A stretch of DNA of 9,357 bases. It comes from Nitrospinaceae bacterium (GTDB taxonomy: Bacteria; Nitrospinota; Nitrospinia; Nitrospinales; VA-1). The stretch spans positions 1 to 9,357 of the forward strand of contig JAJDBI010000202.1 of the NCBI GenBank assembly GCA_029261435.1. The letters are read 5' to 3'. Below are positions 1-5,248 of this stretch, piece by piece. Position 1 is the stretch's first letter. Each line of letters begins with the position of its first letter. The notes under the pieces were generated by a model. It did not search any database. It was not told the DNA's origin and saw only the letters and a program-made list of their open reading frames with translations. A program made the position numbers and the translations under genes.

Positions 1-1
1 C

Positions 2-754
2 CTGCCTTTTAATTTTAATCATGGGTATGTTGATAACACCAATAGCTTTAAAACTATCATGGGTACAGGTAGCAATACCCGAATTCAATACTTTTCAAAT
101 CCAAATGTTTTGTTTAGTGGTGCTGTAACTGGAGTTGCCGAAGGGGATGCCCTTGCTGCAGACAATCGCCTGACATTCCAAAACACGGACTCAACAGTAG
201 CCAACTTTAGAGAATCTGTCACGAGCTCTAATTCATCCTCTGATTCGATCTCTCAGTACTCCAATTCCCAAAGAGTTGTATCCTCCTATTGGCAATCGGA
301 TTCAGAATCCTATACTTTCATAGCTGTTACTCACACTTCACTTTCCGGCATGGCATCCCAAATTGGAGTCGTTGTTAGAGCTATAAAAAATGATGGGAGT
401 TTATTTGGATCTGCGCAGTCTTTTACTATTGAGCGTGCAGCTACAGAAAGAGTGTTTATCGTTCGATCCGGGCACCCGTCTATTAACAGTTCTACTGTAC
501 CAGATGCCAGGTTAATTACAGATAGCTCTACCTATCAATACGGTTTTGTTAATGTTAATCCCGTGGCGAGCAATCCAGAAAACAGTGTAGATGGAACATA
601 CCGCGATGCGACTATGTTGAGCTTTTGGGGAGCCATTGTTACTGAAGCCAATACATCAGGATTCTCAATGGAGTTTGTCGGAGATATGGATGATTCCCAG
701 GCAACGAATGTTCTTGATAATAATGCACAGGTTGTGGGTCCTGCTGCACCTTGA
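2..754 (+). CDS. Secreted metzincin-type zinc metalloprotease, C-terminal part (5' end outside window)
   Basis: The reading frame is open from base 2 with no start signal, so the gene begins upstream. The first visible residues, FNHGYVDNTNSFKTIMGTG, followed by TRIQYFSNPNV and a later VANFR, match the end of the catalytic domain in reprolysin-like and peptidyl-Asp-type metalloproteases. In that family the Met after TI is the Met-turn under the zinc site and the SNP(D/N)V stretch follows it. The ATG at 59 is therefore very likely the Met-turn codon, not a start. The HExxHxxGxxH zinc motif must lie before the window. After about residue 70 comes a Ser/Thr/Asn-rich linker and then a beta-rich extracellular-type domain of roughly 150 residues that I do not recognise. 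No cysteines are visible, which fits an exported protein of a Gram-negative bacterium. The exact subfamily is unsure; the metalloprotease call is fairly firm. Confidence 0.75.
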   Translation: MPFNFNHGYVDNTNSFKTIMGTGSNTRIQYFSNPNVLFSGAVTGVAEGDALAADNRLTFQNTDSTVANFRESVTSSNSSSDSISQYSNSQRVVSSYWQSDSESYTFIAVTHTSLSGMASQIGVVVRAIKNDGSLFGSAQSFTIERAATERVFIVRSGHPSINSSTVPDARLITDSSTYQYGFVNVNPVASNPENSVDGTYRDATMLSFWGAIVTEANTSGFSMEFVGDMDDSQATNVLDNNAQVVGPAAP

Positions 755-873
755 GACTGCCGGAGATCGAGCTGGTTTCCTGCTTTATTCCCACATGGCG
801 TACAGGGTGAGAGCCGCCATCATTGCACCCATGATAATTCTGATCCAGCTGTCTGCATTCATTGGATCAAGTG

Positions 874-2280
874 TTATGCTTTTTTCCAGCGTTTGACATC
901 GCGCATGAATTTATTTCGGTCCATTTCACTGTCCCAGGGAAAGATATCCATCAAAGGTTCGAGGGCATAATTCGATTTGTCTTCGGGGGGGAGCTCGAAT
1001 CTACCATTTGTGATTCGATAAATATTATTAAATGTCCGATAATTTCCACACAGGGTCACATAATCCCATGAAGTGTTCCCTTCTACCAGAGCGCATAATT
1101 CTGAGGAAGAGATACCTTCATAAATATTGATCTTGCCGATGTCGCCTTTATGAAGCTCGGGTTGTCCGGATTGACTGAAGTCTACAGTCCATGCCTGAGG
1201 TTCGCCCTGCCCGAATACTTCCAGCTGGTAAACGATTTGCCAATGCTGCCATCCGTCCAGCAAATCGCTTTTCAAAACCCGTTCGAGTAAACAGTTTTTA
1301 ATGAAGTCATCAACCACCTGCATTTCCCTTTTATACTCTGCGGGGTCAGTGGTTTGAGTGGTTATCACGGGAACGTATGCGTGCGGTTTAAAAGTGATCA
1401 GGTGACTGTCGTCTTCCCGGATTTTCACAAAATCGGACGACTGCTTTTTAATCTCAACTTCTTCCTTTGAAATATGGGCAATGTCTCCAGGGAAAAAAGG
1501 TGCCTTGGGAACTTCCGGACAGAACGCTTCCAGGTCGCGGAGAAACTGGTCTTGTGTGATTGGGAATGAAACCTGATTCATGAACAGCAACTCATCACGG
1601 TAGCGGAACGCTGCAGACCCGGGAACAACAAACCGGGGAGCCAGTGCTTTCACCACATTCAGGAACGTGCAATATTCACCAACGGGTAGAGTGAGTGGTT
1701 TGTTGTAAGAAAGGTTTCCTTCAATCAATGGAACAAAACGGGAATGGAAAAAATCAACCTGACCGTATAGTTGTTTAATCCGGTCAATGGTTTCTGGATC
1801 TACCAGGGAATCCACCTGATTCCATATTGTTACTTCGCCATCATTGACCAACAGCCCATGCTCAGGAAAAGGATCCTCAGCCGTGCTCAACTGATTACGC
1901 GAAGGGGTCGGAGTTATAGTTACATCCTTGACTTGAATGGGCTCGAAATCTGTAACCACTTTTATATTTTTAAATTCCAGTTCATTGAGAATATCGAGAA
2001 GAAGATTGTCCTGCGGCGCAAGGACGAGAGTGTCGGGCGTGAGAAGCCTCTCATTTTTCACGAGATAAGCCAGTGTACGCACATCGAAATGGTCCTGATG
2101 CCTGTGAGAAATATTGAGGACATCTAGAGGCGGTACCTTGTCTTTATCCAGCACGATGCTGGGGCACAATGTGTTGATTTCTTCCCAAAGGTAATCGAAC
2201 CAGACTGGATCGGTAAGTATAGTAGCCTCTTTAGATTGTATGAGCAGGCAGGCATGCCCGACCAGGGTTGTCTTGATCAT
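874..2280 (-). CDS. Metallo-beta-lactamase-fold hydrolase with C-terminal extension
   Basis: A 468-aa protein. The N-terminal half is a metallo-beta-lactamase fold of the UlaG/CMAH-like type: GHACLL at residues 8-13, LTDPVWFD at 22-29, and the metal-binding H59-R-H61-Q-D63-H64 motif. Further His and Asp residues that could complete the site include HSRF, just after residue 175. No signal peptide is present, so it should be cytosolic. From about residue 290 to the end there is an extra domain of some 170 residues with alternating beta and helix and the stretch GISSSELCALVEG. It is reminiscent of sterol-carrier-like (SCP2) lipid-binding domains, but I am not sure of this. The substrate cannot be read from the sequence; relatives act on phosphoesters, lactones or sugar nucleotides. 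The gene is alone and convergent with the protease gene, 119 bp away. A weak GAGAG lies about 8 nt before the ATG. Confidence 0.8.
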   Translation of the reverse strand: MIKTTLVGHACLLIQSKEATILTDPVWFDYLWEEINTLCPSIVLDKDKVPPLDVLNISHRHQDHFDVRTLAYLVKNERLLTPDTLVLAPQDNLLLDILNELEFKNIKVVTDFEPIQVKDVTITPTPSRNQLSTAEDPFPEHGLLVNDGEVTIWNQVDSLVDPETIDRIKQLYGQVDFFHSRFVPLIEGNLSYNKPLTLPVGEYCTFLNVVKALAPRFVVPGSAAFRYRDELLFMNQVSFPITQDQFLRDLEAFCPEVPKAPFFPGDIAHISKEEVEIKKQSSDFVKIREDDSHLITFKPHAYVPVITTQTTDPAEYKREMQVVDDFIKNCLLERVLKSDLLDGWQHWQIVYQLEVFGQGEPQAWTVDFSQSGQPELHKGDIGKINIYEGISSSELCALVEGNTSWDYVTLCGNYRTFNNIYRITNGRFELPPEDKSNYALEPLMDIFPWDSEMDRNKFMRDVKRWKKA

Positions 2281-2312
2281 AATTTAAGCTCTCTATTTTT
2301 CGGTAAGAAGGG

Positions 2313-2341
2313 AGATTAACCGATAAGAACAGCTAATTCAA
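2313..2341 (-). promoter_or_regulatory. Weak candidate sigma-70 promoter for the MBL-fold gene
   Basis: On the minus strand TTGAAT (2336-2341) is followed after 17 bp by TAATCT (2313-2318). That is 4/6 and 3/6 matches to the consensus hexamers at ideal spacing. It would give a leader of about 25-30 nt. Weak matches like this arise by chance, so this is only a pointer. Confidence 0.25.
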
Positions 2342-2410
2342 GTCCCACTCGGCGTGGGGCCAATGAGCAATGCTTTATCTGACTGGCAATAGGTTGTCTC
2401 GGCTTAAAAA

Positions 2411-2449
2411 GGTTTTTCTCCTCTTTCTAAAAGAGACTTTTGCAAAACC
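2411..2449. repeat. Nested imperfect palindrome
   Basis: GGTTTT (2411-2416) pairs with AAAACC (2444-2449). Inside it, CTCTTT (2421-2426) and AAAGAG (2430-2435) form a perfect 6-bp stem with a 3-nt loop. It directly abuts the repeat-like stretch at 2437-2535 and may be part of the same element. No T-run follows it on either strand that would make it a clear terminator. Confidence 0.45.
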
Positions 2450-2535
2450 CATCTATTGCTGGCATTGTGCGCCTGAATATCAAAAACCATGTTATTCGTC
2501 GTCGCGAGCGACTGAAGGGAGCGCGGCGATCCAAG
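2437..2535. repeat. Probable dispersed intergenic repeat element
   Basis: The core around 2499-2532 (GCGAGCGACTGAAGGGAGC followed by GCGGCGATCC) resembles the widespread 'TTGCGAGCGA...GGGAGC...GCAATCC' family of small non-coding repeats scattered between genes in many bacterial genomes. The preceding piece (2437-2490) is also non-coding. It has a repeat-like look, with a CATGGTTTTTGATATTC start when read on the minus strand. Only one copy is in this window, so the repeat status rests on resemblance and not on a count. Confidence 0.4.
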
Positions 2536-2618
2536 TGTTTGCATTCTTAGCCTTCGTACCCTTTTTATACTCTTTTTCGCAAACTTCAAGCCCAAAGGGT
2601 GAGAAGGAATTTCATCTC

Positions 2619-2647
2619 TTCGAATTTTTCTGTTTATTAGTTATACT
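2619..2647 (+). promoter_or_regulatory. Weak candidate promoter for the membrane-protein gene
   Basis: TATACT (2642-2647) is a 5/6 match to a -10 box, with TTCGAA (2619-2624) 17 bp upstream as a poor -35 box. Transcription from here would start near 2654 and give a leader of about 70 nt. It would also exclude the ATG at 2648 as a useful start. Confidence 0.3.
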
Positions 2648-2710
2648 ATGCCGATTTTAGTTGCTTGCCTTCCAGCCAGGTATGCTTTTACAAGGAAAAA
2701 AACTGATAAT

Positions 2711-2715
2711 GAGGA
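2711..2715 (+). promoter_or_regulatory. Ribosome binding site that sets the start at 2723
   Basis: GAGGA lies 7 nt before ATG 2723. The in-frame ATG at 2648 has no such site. The 25 residues it would add are polar and unlike a membrane-protein start, whereas MQLGEWFGLGG runs straight into a membrane segment. Confidence 0.65.
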
Positions 2716-2722
2716 AACCCCT

Positions 2723-4180
2723 ATGCAGTTAGGAGAATGGTTTGGGCTTGGAGGCATAGTTGTTGGTTTGGTGGGTCTATATTCTTATCGGCACAATAAA
2801 ATTCAGGGCTATCTGGCAGAACCGGACTATCGGGAAAAGAGAATCGAAGAACTGCGACAACCGGAAGCCTTCGTTCTCTACCATAATTGGTTACTAAAGG
2901 GCTTAGCTTGGGTTGCAGGGATTTGGGGGGAGGAGCGCTGGCATGCAAAAAGTTTTCTAACCTGTTTTTATTTCTCGTTTCTCTACAGCATTGTGCTGTT
3001 TTTTATTTCCTGGGTTTTAGGAGGCTCGGGAAAAATTGGCACCGTTCAATTTCTACCGCCAGAAATGACTGGCTGGCAACGATGGGGCTTGTTCATAGCT
3101 ATGGGTGTATATGTGTATTGCGCGTGTCAAATACCCAAACTGAAATTTGCTGGTTGGATAAAAGATATACTGCTTTCACTATCCATAGCCGGACCAACAG
3201 CCGTAGTTAAATTCGGAGCCTTCGCAGGAGCCTTCGCCGAAGTCTTCGCCATACCCGTAGCTTTAGCCGTAGCCATAGTCGTAGCCGGAGCCATACTCGT
3301 AGTCGTAGCCGTAGCCTTAGCCGTAGTCGTAGGCTTAACTGGAGCCGGAGCCTATGCCGTAGCCTATGCCGGAGCCGTAGCCGTAGCCTTAGCGGTATAT
3401 TATTTATCCTTCAAAGCCATTGCTGGGCAAAGGTGGGCTTCTTTTATTTTATTCCCTTTCCTTGGATTCCTACTTATTGCAGTGGCTTTTGGTCTGGTTT
3501 CAGGAAACAATTTGAACATTTCTGCTATTTCTTTTTATATGTTCCTGTTTGCACTTCCTCTTGTCAACAGTCTATGGGATGGTCTTTCAATGGGGGTCAG
3601 CCGGTGGCTGGTCGAGCAATTAGGTCGTGACCGGAACATGAATAAAATCTTTTGGCATATTGTGGCAGATCTTTTCATAGCCTTAATACTATTGCTGGCT
3701 TTAACAATTACTTTGGTCGGAGGTGTGGAGGCGTTCAACCAATTGACTGTTTTAAACGGGTACGGTGCACCTCTGAGCCTGACAAGCCTGCTGAATCAAG
3801 CTCAGGTTTTGCCATGGTCACCTGAAAGTTTGTGGATCACTTTGATGTTATTGAGCACATTATTTCCCACTTTTGCGCATTTGGTCGTGGCGTGGGCGGG
3901 GCTTTTCACTACATGGTTATCAGTCGAGAGTTTTCAGGGTTATGTTAAAAATCTGGAGGCTTATGGGCTTGCTATTGAGAGGGGAGTAACTGAAAAGCCA
4001 ACTTCTCTTTTGCATAAACCGGCGCAATATTTTGCGTTGAGGTGGCCGTTGGCAGTGGTGGCAAACCTGATTTTTTTTTGGGGACTGTTTAAAATATTCG
4101 AAGTGGGAGGTGCTCCTCTATCGGACGGACTGTTTTTTATCGCGGATGAAACAATTAATATCGTCCGCAGTTTTTTTTAG
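2723..4180 (+). CDS. Polytopic membrane protein of unknown function with Ala/Val/Gly repeat core
   Basis: A 485-aa protein that I do not recognise. It opens with a membrane segment (about residues 7-22). A charged stretch follows (about 33-55), probably cytosolic, containing EKRIEELRQPE. Further hydrophobic segments lie near 78-100, 121-138, 148-228, 238-260, 265-285, 313-335, 368-398 and 440-460. The core at about 155-225 is almost entirely Ala, Val, Gly, Leu, Ile and Phe. It is encoded by an in-frame degenerate hexamer repeat (see the separate entry). The second half carries a conserved-looking soluble stretch (about 401-436: VESFQGYVKNLEAYGLAIER). No catalytic motif, nucleotide-binding site or transporter signature is evident. 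The gene is transcribed alone, divergent from the MBL-fold gene and convergent with the mini-sigma operon. The start is chosen by its ribosome site; an upstream ATG would add 25 residues. A channel, transporter or structural membrane protein are all possible. Confidence 0.8.
   Translation: MQLGEWFGLGGIVVGLVGLYSYRHNKIQGYLAEPDYREKRIEELRQPEAFVLYHNWLLKGLAWVAGIWGEERWHAKSFLTCFYFSFLYSIVLFFISWVLGGSGKIGTVQFLPPEMTGWQRWGLFIAMGVYVYCACQIPKLKFAGWIKDILLSLSIAGPTAVVKFGAFAGAFAEVFAIPVALAVAIVVAGAILVVVAVALAVVVGLTGAGAYAVAYAGAVAVALAVYYLSFKAIAGQRWASFILFPFLGFLLIAVAFGLVSGNNLNISAISFYMFLFALPLVNSLWDGLSMGVSRWLVEQLGRDRNMNKIFWHIVADLFIALILLLALTITLVGGVEAFNQLTVLNGYGAPLSLTSLLNQAQVLPWSPESLWITLMLLSTLFPTFAHLVVAWAGLFTTWLSVESFQGYVKNLEAYGLAIERGVTEKPTSLLHKPAQYFALRWPLAVVANLIFFWGLFKIFEVGGAPLSDGLFFIADETINIVRSFF
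3185..3397 (+). repeat. Degenerate GTAGCC hexamer repeat inside a coding region
   Basis: About 35 tandem copies of a six-base unit, consensus GTA-GCC, lie exactly in the reading frame (codons 155-225 of the membrane protein). First codons vary among GTA, GGA, TTA, ATA, TTC and TAT; second codons among GCC, GTC, GGC and CTC. Nearly every change keeps a small or hydrophobic residue, giving runs such as AVAVALAV and AGAFA. Third positions are strikingly constant (A, then C), unlike the codon use on either side. This suggests the segment grew by slippage or unequal exchange and then diverged under selection for hydrophobicity. Confidence 0.85.
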
Positions 4181-4222
4181 GGCACCTAAGCCGGTTGTTC
4201 GTCACAGAGGCAAATATTCATT

Positions 4223-4287
4223 CTCCAGTCCACGGAAACAGAAACTGGAGCAAAACTTATTGCTCATTGAGTCCAGCGTCACGCTGG
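4223..4287. repeat. Cluster of three short hairpins between convergent genes
   Basis: CTCCAGT (4223-4229) pairs with ACTGGAG (4244-4250). GAGCAA (4248-4253) pairs with TTGCTC (4260-4265). CCAGCG (4273-4278) pairs with CGCTGG (4282-4287). The first two share bases 4248-4250, so they cannot form fully together. The third abuts the stop codon of the mini-sigma gene. None is followed by a good T-run, so intrinsic termination is uncertain. Their place between two convergent genes suits a role at the 3' ends of both messages. Confidence 0.45.
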
Positions 4288-4530
4288 CTAGTGACTGAGG
4301 AATTTTTGTAAAGTTGTGTCGCGGATTTTTTTTACCCTGGAAATGGAAAGGTCCAGCACTTTGGCAATTTCCGGCAAAGTCAGTTCTTCATGATAGTGCA
4401 GGGCCATCACTAGTCTTTCCTTTTCATCAAGTCGGTCAATGGCTTCAGCGATGTCTGCTTTCCAGTTTGCCCGGTCCTCGGGGGATAGAGATGTTTCATC
4501 AGTTCGTGTTAAAATTGCGATCTCGTTCAT
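4288..4530 (-). CDS. Stand-alone sigma-70 region 4 (FliA-type) DNA-binding protein
   Basis: An 80-aa protein. Residues about 28-77 (AIDRLDEKERLVMALHYHEE, then LTLPEIAKVLDLSISRVKKI) match region 4 of group 3 sigma factors such as FliA. In those proteins LPEREQLVLSLYY-EEL-LKEIG and ESRVSQ form the helix-turn-helix that reads the -35 box and contacts core RNA polymerase. Regions 2 and 3, needed to bind the -10 box and start transcription, are absent, and the upstream neighbour does not supply them. It therefore should not be a full sigma factor. It could be a DNA-binding regulator, a competitor for the polymerase flap, or half of a split sigma. It starts 14 nt after the stop of the 51-aa gene, with a G-rich site (GGGGG, 4537-4541) 6 nt before the ATG. 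Complete boundaries and its own operon argue against a decayed fragment. The family call is firm; the role is inferred. Confidence 0.8.
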   Translation of the reverse strand: MNEIAILTRTDETSLSPEDRANWKADIAEAIDRLDEKERLVMALHYHEELTLPEIAKVLDLSISRVKKIRDTTLQKFLSH

Positions 4531-4544
4531 TGTAATCCCCCGTT

Positions 4545-4700
4545 TCAGTGAAGTTTTTTCAGGTTTCCGGCTGTCGCTGGCTTGGTTTGCTTGGATATCG
4601 TGATTATGCGTTTGTCCTTGTTATAAACATTCCAACCAACGCGGTTTGCGGTGTCTCTAAATACCCGGGTTAAAAGTTCATCTATAGTCAAGTCTTTCAT
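4545..4700 (-). CDS. 51-aa protein of unknown function, first gene of the mini-sigma operon
   Basis: A small basic protein, MKDLTIDELLTRV at the start and KKLH at the end, with an acidic, helix-like first third and a Lys/Thr-rich tail. It has no membrane segment, no cysteines and no motif I recognise. An in-frame ATG at 4733 would add 11 residues. ATG 4700 is preferred because GGGAGGAG (4703-4710) stands 2 nt before it and is the only strong site here, although the spacing is short. The gene sits about 40 nt downstream of the predicted sigma-54 transcription start and 14 nt ahead of the region-4 gene, so the two are probably translated from one message. Possible roles are a partner or antagonist of the region-4 protein. 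That is inferred only from position. Confidence 0.6.
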   Translation of the reverse strand: MKDLTIDELLTRVFRDTANRVGWNVYNKDKRIITISKQTKPATAGNLKKLH

Positions 4701-4702
4701 AA

Positions 4703-4710
4703 CTCCTCCC
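4703..4710 (-). promoter_or_regulatory. Strong Shine-Dalgarno sequence for the 51-aa gene
   Basis: GGGAGGAG on the minus strand, followed by TT and then ATG (4698-4700). It is an almost full complement to the 16S rRNA tail and supports a real small gene here, although 2 nt from the last G of the site to the ATG is closer than usual. Confidence 0.6.
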
Positions 4711-4749
4711 TGTCTGAATTTTGACGTTATCACTTCTTTGTAGTTACTA

Positions 4750-4767
4750 GAGCAATTCGCATGCCAA
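4750..4767 (-). promoter_or_regulatory. Sigma-54 (RpoN) -24/-12 promoter
   Basis: On the minus strand the sequence is TTGGCATGCGAATTGCTC. It has the invariant GG of the -24 box and GC of the -12 box exactly 10 bp apart, and fits the TGGCAyr-N4-TTGCw consensus. The predicted start, near 4741, leaves a leader of about 40 nt before the 51-aa gene with its Shine-Dalgarno site. Sigma-54 promoters need an activator ATPase bound upstream; the inverted repeat at 4779-4813 is in a plausible place. No activator gene lies in the window. Confidence 0.6.
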
Positions 4768-4778
4768 AATATGGAGGC

Positions 4779-4813
4779 ACCCCTCTGTACTACTTTTATG
4801 AAAAACAGGGGGT
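4779..4813. repeat. Inverted repeat between the cytochrome gene and the sigma-54 promoter
   Basis: ACCCCTCTGT (4779-4788) and ACAGGGGGT (4805-4813) pair over 9 bp with one bulged base. The loop itself can fold through TTTT/AAAA as read on the minus strand. It lies 15 bp past the cytochrome stop codon and about 12 bp upstream of the sigma-54 -24 box. It could be a terminator for the sulfite-oxidation genes, although no T-run follows it, or a binding site for an activator or repressor of the mini-sigma operon. Confidence 0.5.
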
Positions 4814-4828
4814 CTATAAATTAATACG

Positions 4829-5215
4829 TTATAAGGGATTAGGTCGGTAGGAGTATTGATGGCCCATGGGGTTTTGAGGCTGGGAAAGTGAATTCTGTGT
4901 TCCCTGATGTGTGGACAAATAATCTAAAATTATTTTTCTCAGGCTTGGTTCCAATTCCCACAAGCCTTGCTTTTTTTGCATCCATGTCAATGTCTGGTCC
5001 CACTGCTTACGGGGCATGTGGTTTTGCAAAATGATGGCAGTAGAATGGCAGGCGGTGCAATTCTCAAGAATCTGTTCGCGTCCTTTTCCTGGCGGCAACC
5101 CTTGGTACTGTGAATCCTCACCGTAAACGATATTAGGAAGAGAAGGGGAGCAAAACAGAGAAAAAAATAGAATCAGCCAGGGTGTTGAAGGTATGCATTT
5201 CTGAAGGACGTTCAT
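4829..5215 (-). CDS. Monohaem cytochrome c, likely electron acceptor of the sulfite dehydrogenase
   Basis: A 128-aa protein with an N-terminal export signal (hydrophobic WLILFFSLF; cleavage probably near residue 32). One haem c site, C53-T-A-C56-H57, is present. Met79, in WDQTLTWMQKKQGLW, is the likely sixth ligand of the haem iron. Size and the pattern CxACHS...W...M.....GLW resemble the small cytochromes (SorB-like) that accept electrons from periplasmic sulfite dehydrogenases. It lies 33 nt downstream of the molybdoenzyme gene on the same strand, so the pair should be one operon. Electrons would pass from sulfite through the molybdenum centre to this haem and on to a terminal oxidase or other cytochromes. 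An AAGGA (5219-5223) precedes the ATG, closer than usual. The tail after about residue 105 is Pro/Gln/Asn-rich and probably unstructured. C22 lies in the signal but lacks a proper lipobox. Confidence 0.85.
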   Translation of the reverse strand: MNVLQKCIPSTPWLILFFSLFCSPSLPNIVYGEDSQYQGLPPGKGREQILENCTACHSTAIILQNHMPRKQWDQTLTWMQKKQGLWELEPSLRKIILDYLSTHQGTQNSLSQPQNPMGHQYSYRPNPL

Positions 5216-5248
5216 GATTCCTTATATAAAAAATATTTCTAACTTCTT

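Larger units (their letters stand above)
2281..2722. other. 440-bp intergenic region with repeat-like and palindromic DNA
   Basis: This region lies between the divergent starts of the MBL-fold gene and the membrane-protein gene. The open frames in it have no ribosome site, and their predicted products have no protein-like pattern, so I regard it as non-coding. It holds a short hairpin, GTCCCAC-TCGGC-GTGGGGC (2342-2360). It also holds a nested palindrome (2411-2449), a repeat-like stretch (2437-2535), and weak promoter-like sites facing both genes. The repeat-like parts make up much of the middle of the region, which suggests an insertion of small repeated elements between two older genes. Confidence 0.5.

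Noticed and set aside
795..820. ATGGCG/CGCCAT inverted repeat between the convergent protease and MBL-fold genes
   Set aside because: The stem is only 6 bp with a 14-nt loop and has no T-run on either strand, so it is not a defensible terminator.
2332..2358. TTCAAGTCC looks like a tRNA T-loop
   Set aside because: The five bases before it (GCTAA) do not pair with those after it (CCCAC), and no anticodon or D arm can be placed upstream.
2370..2660. 96-aa open frame on the plus strand
   Set aside because: It has no ribosome site, a chance-like residue mix, and it runs through repeat-like DNA; the overlapping minus-strand frame at 2404-2595 fails in the same way.
2648..2722. Upstream ATG as start of the membrane protein
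   Set aside because: It overlaps the end of the candidate -10 box, has no ribosome site, and adds a polar stretch ahead of the first membrane segment; ATG 2723 has GAGGA 7 nt upstream.
3185..3397. CRISPR array or direct-repeat operator
   Set aside because: The repeat unit is 6 bp with no spacers, is strictly in the reading frame, and codes a continuous hydrophobic segment.
4110..4298. 62-aa open frame across the end of the membrane-protein gene
   Set aside because: It is a frame shadow over the gene end and the hairpin cluster, without a ribosome site or protein-like pattern.
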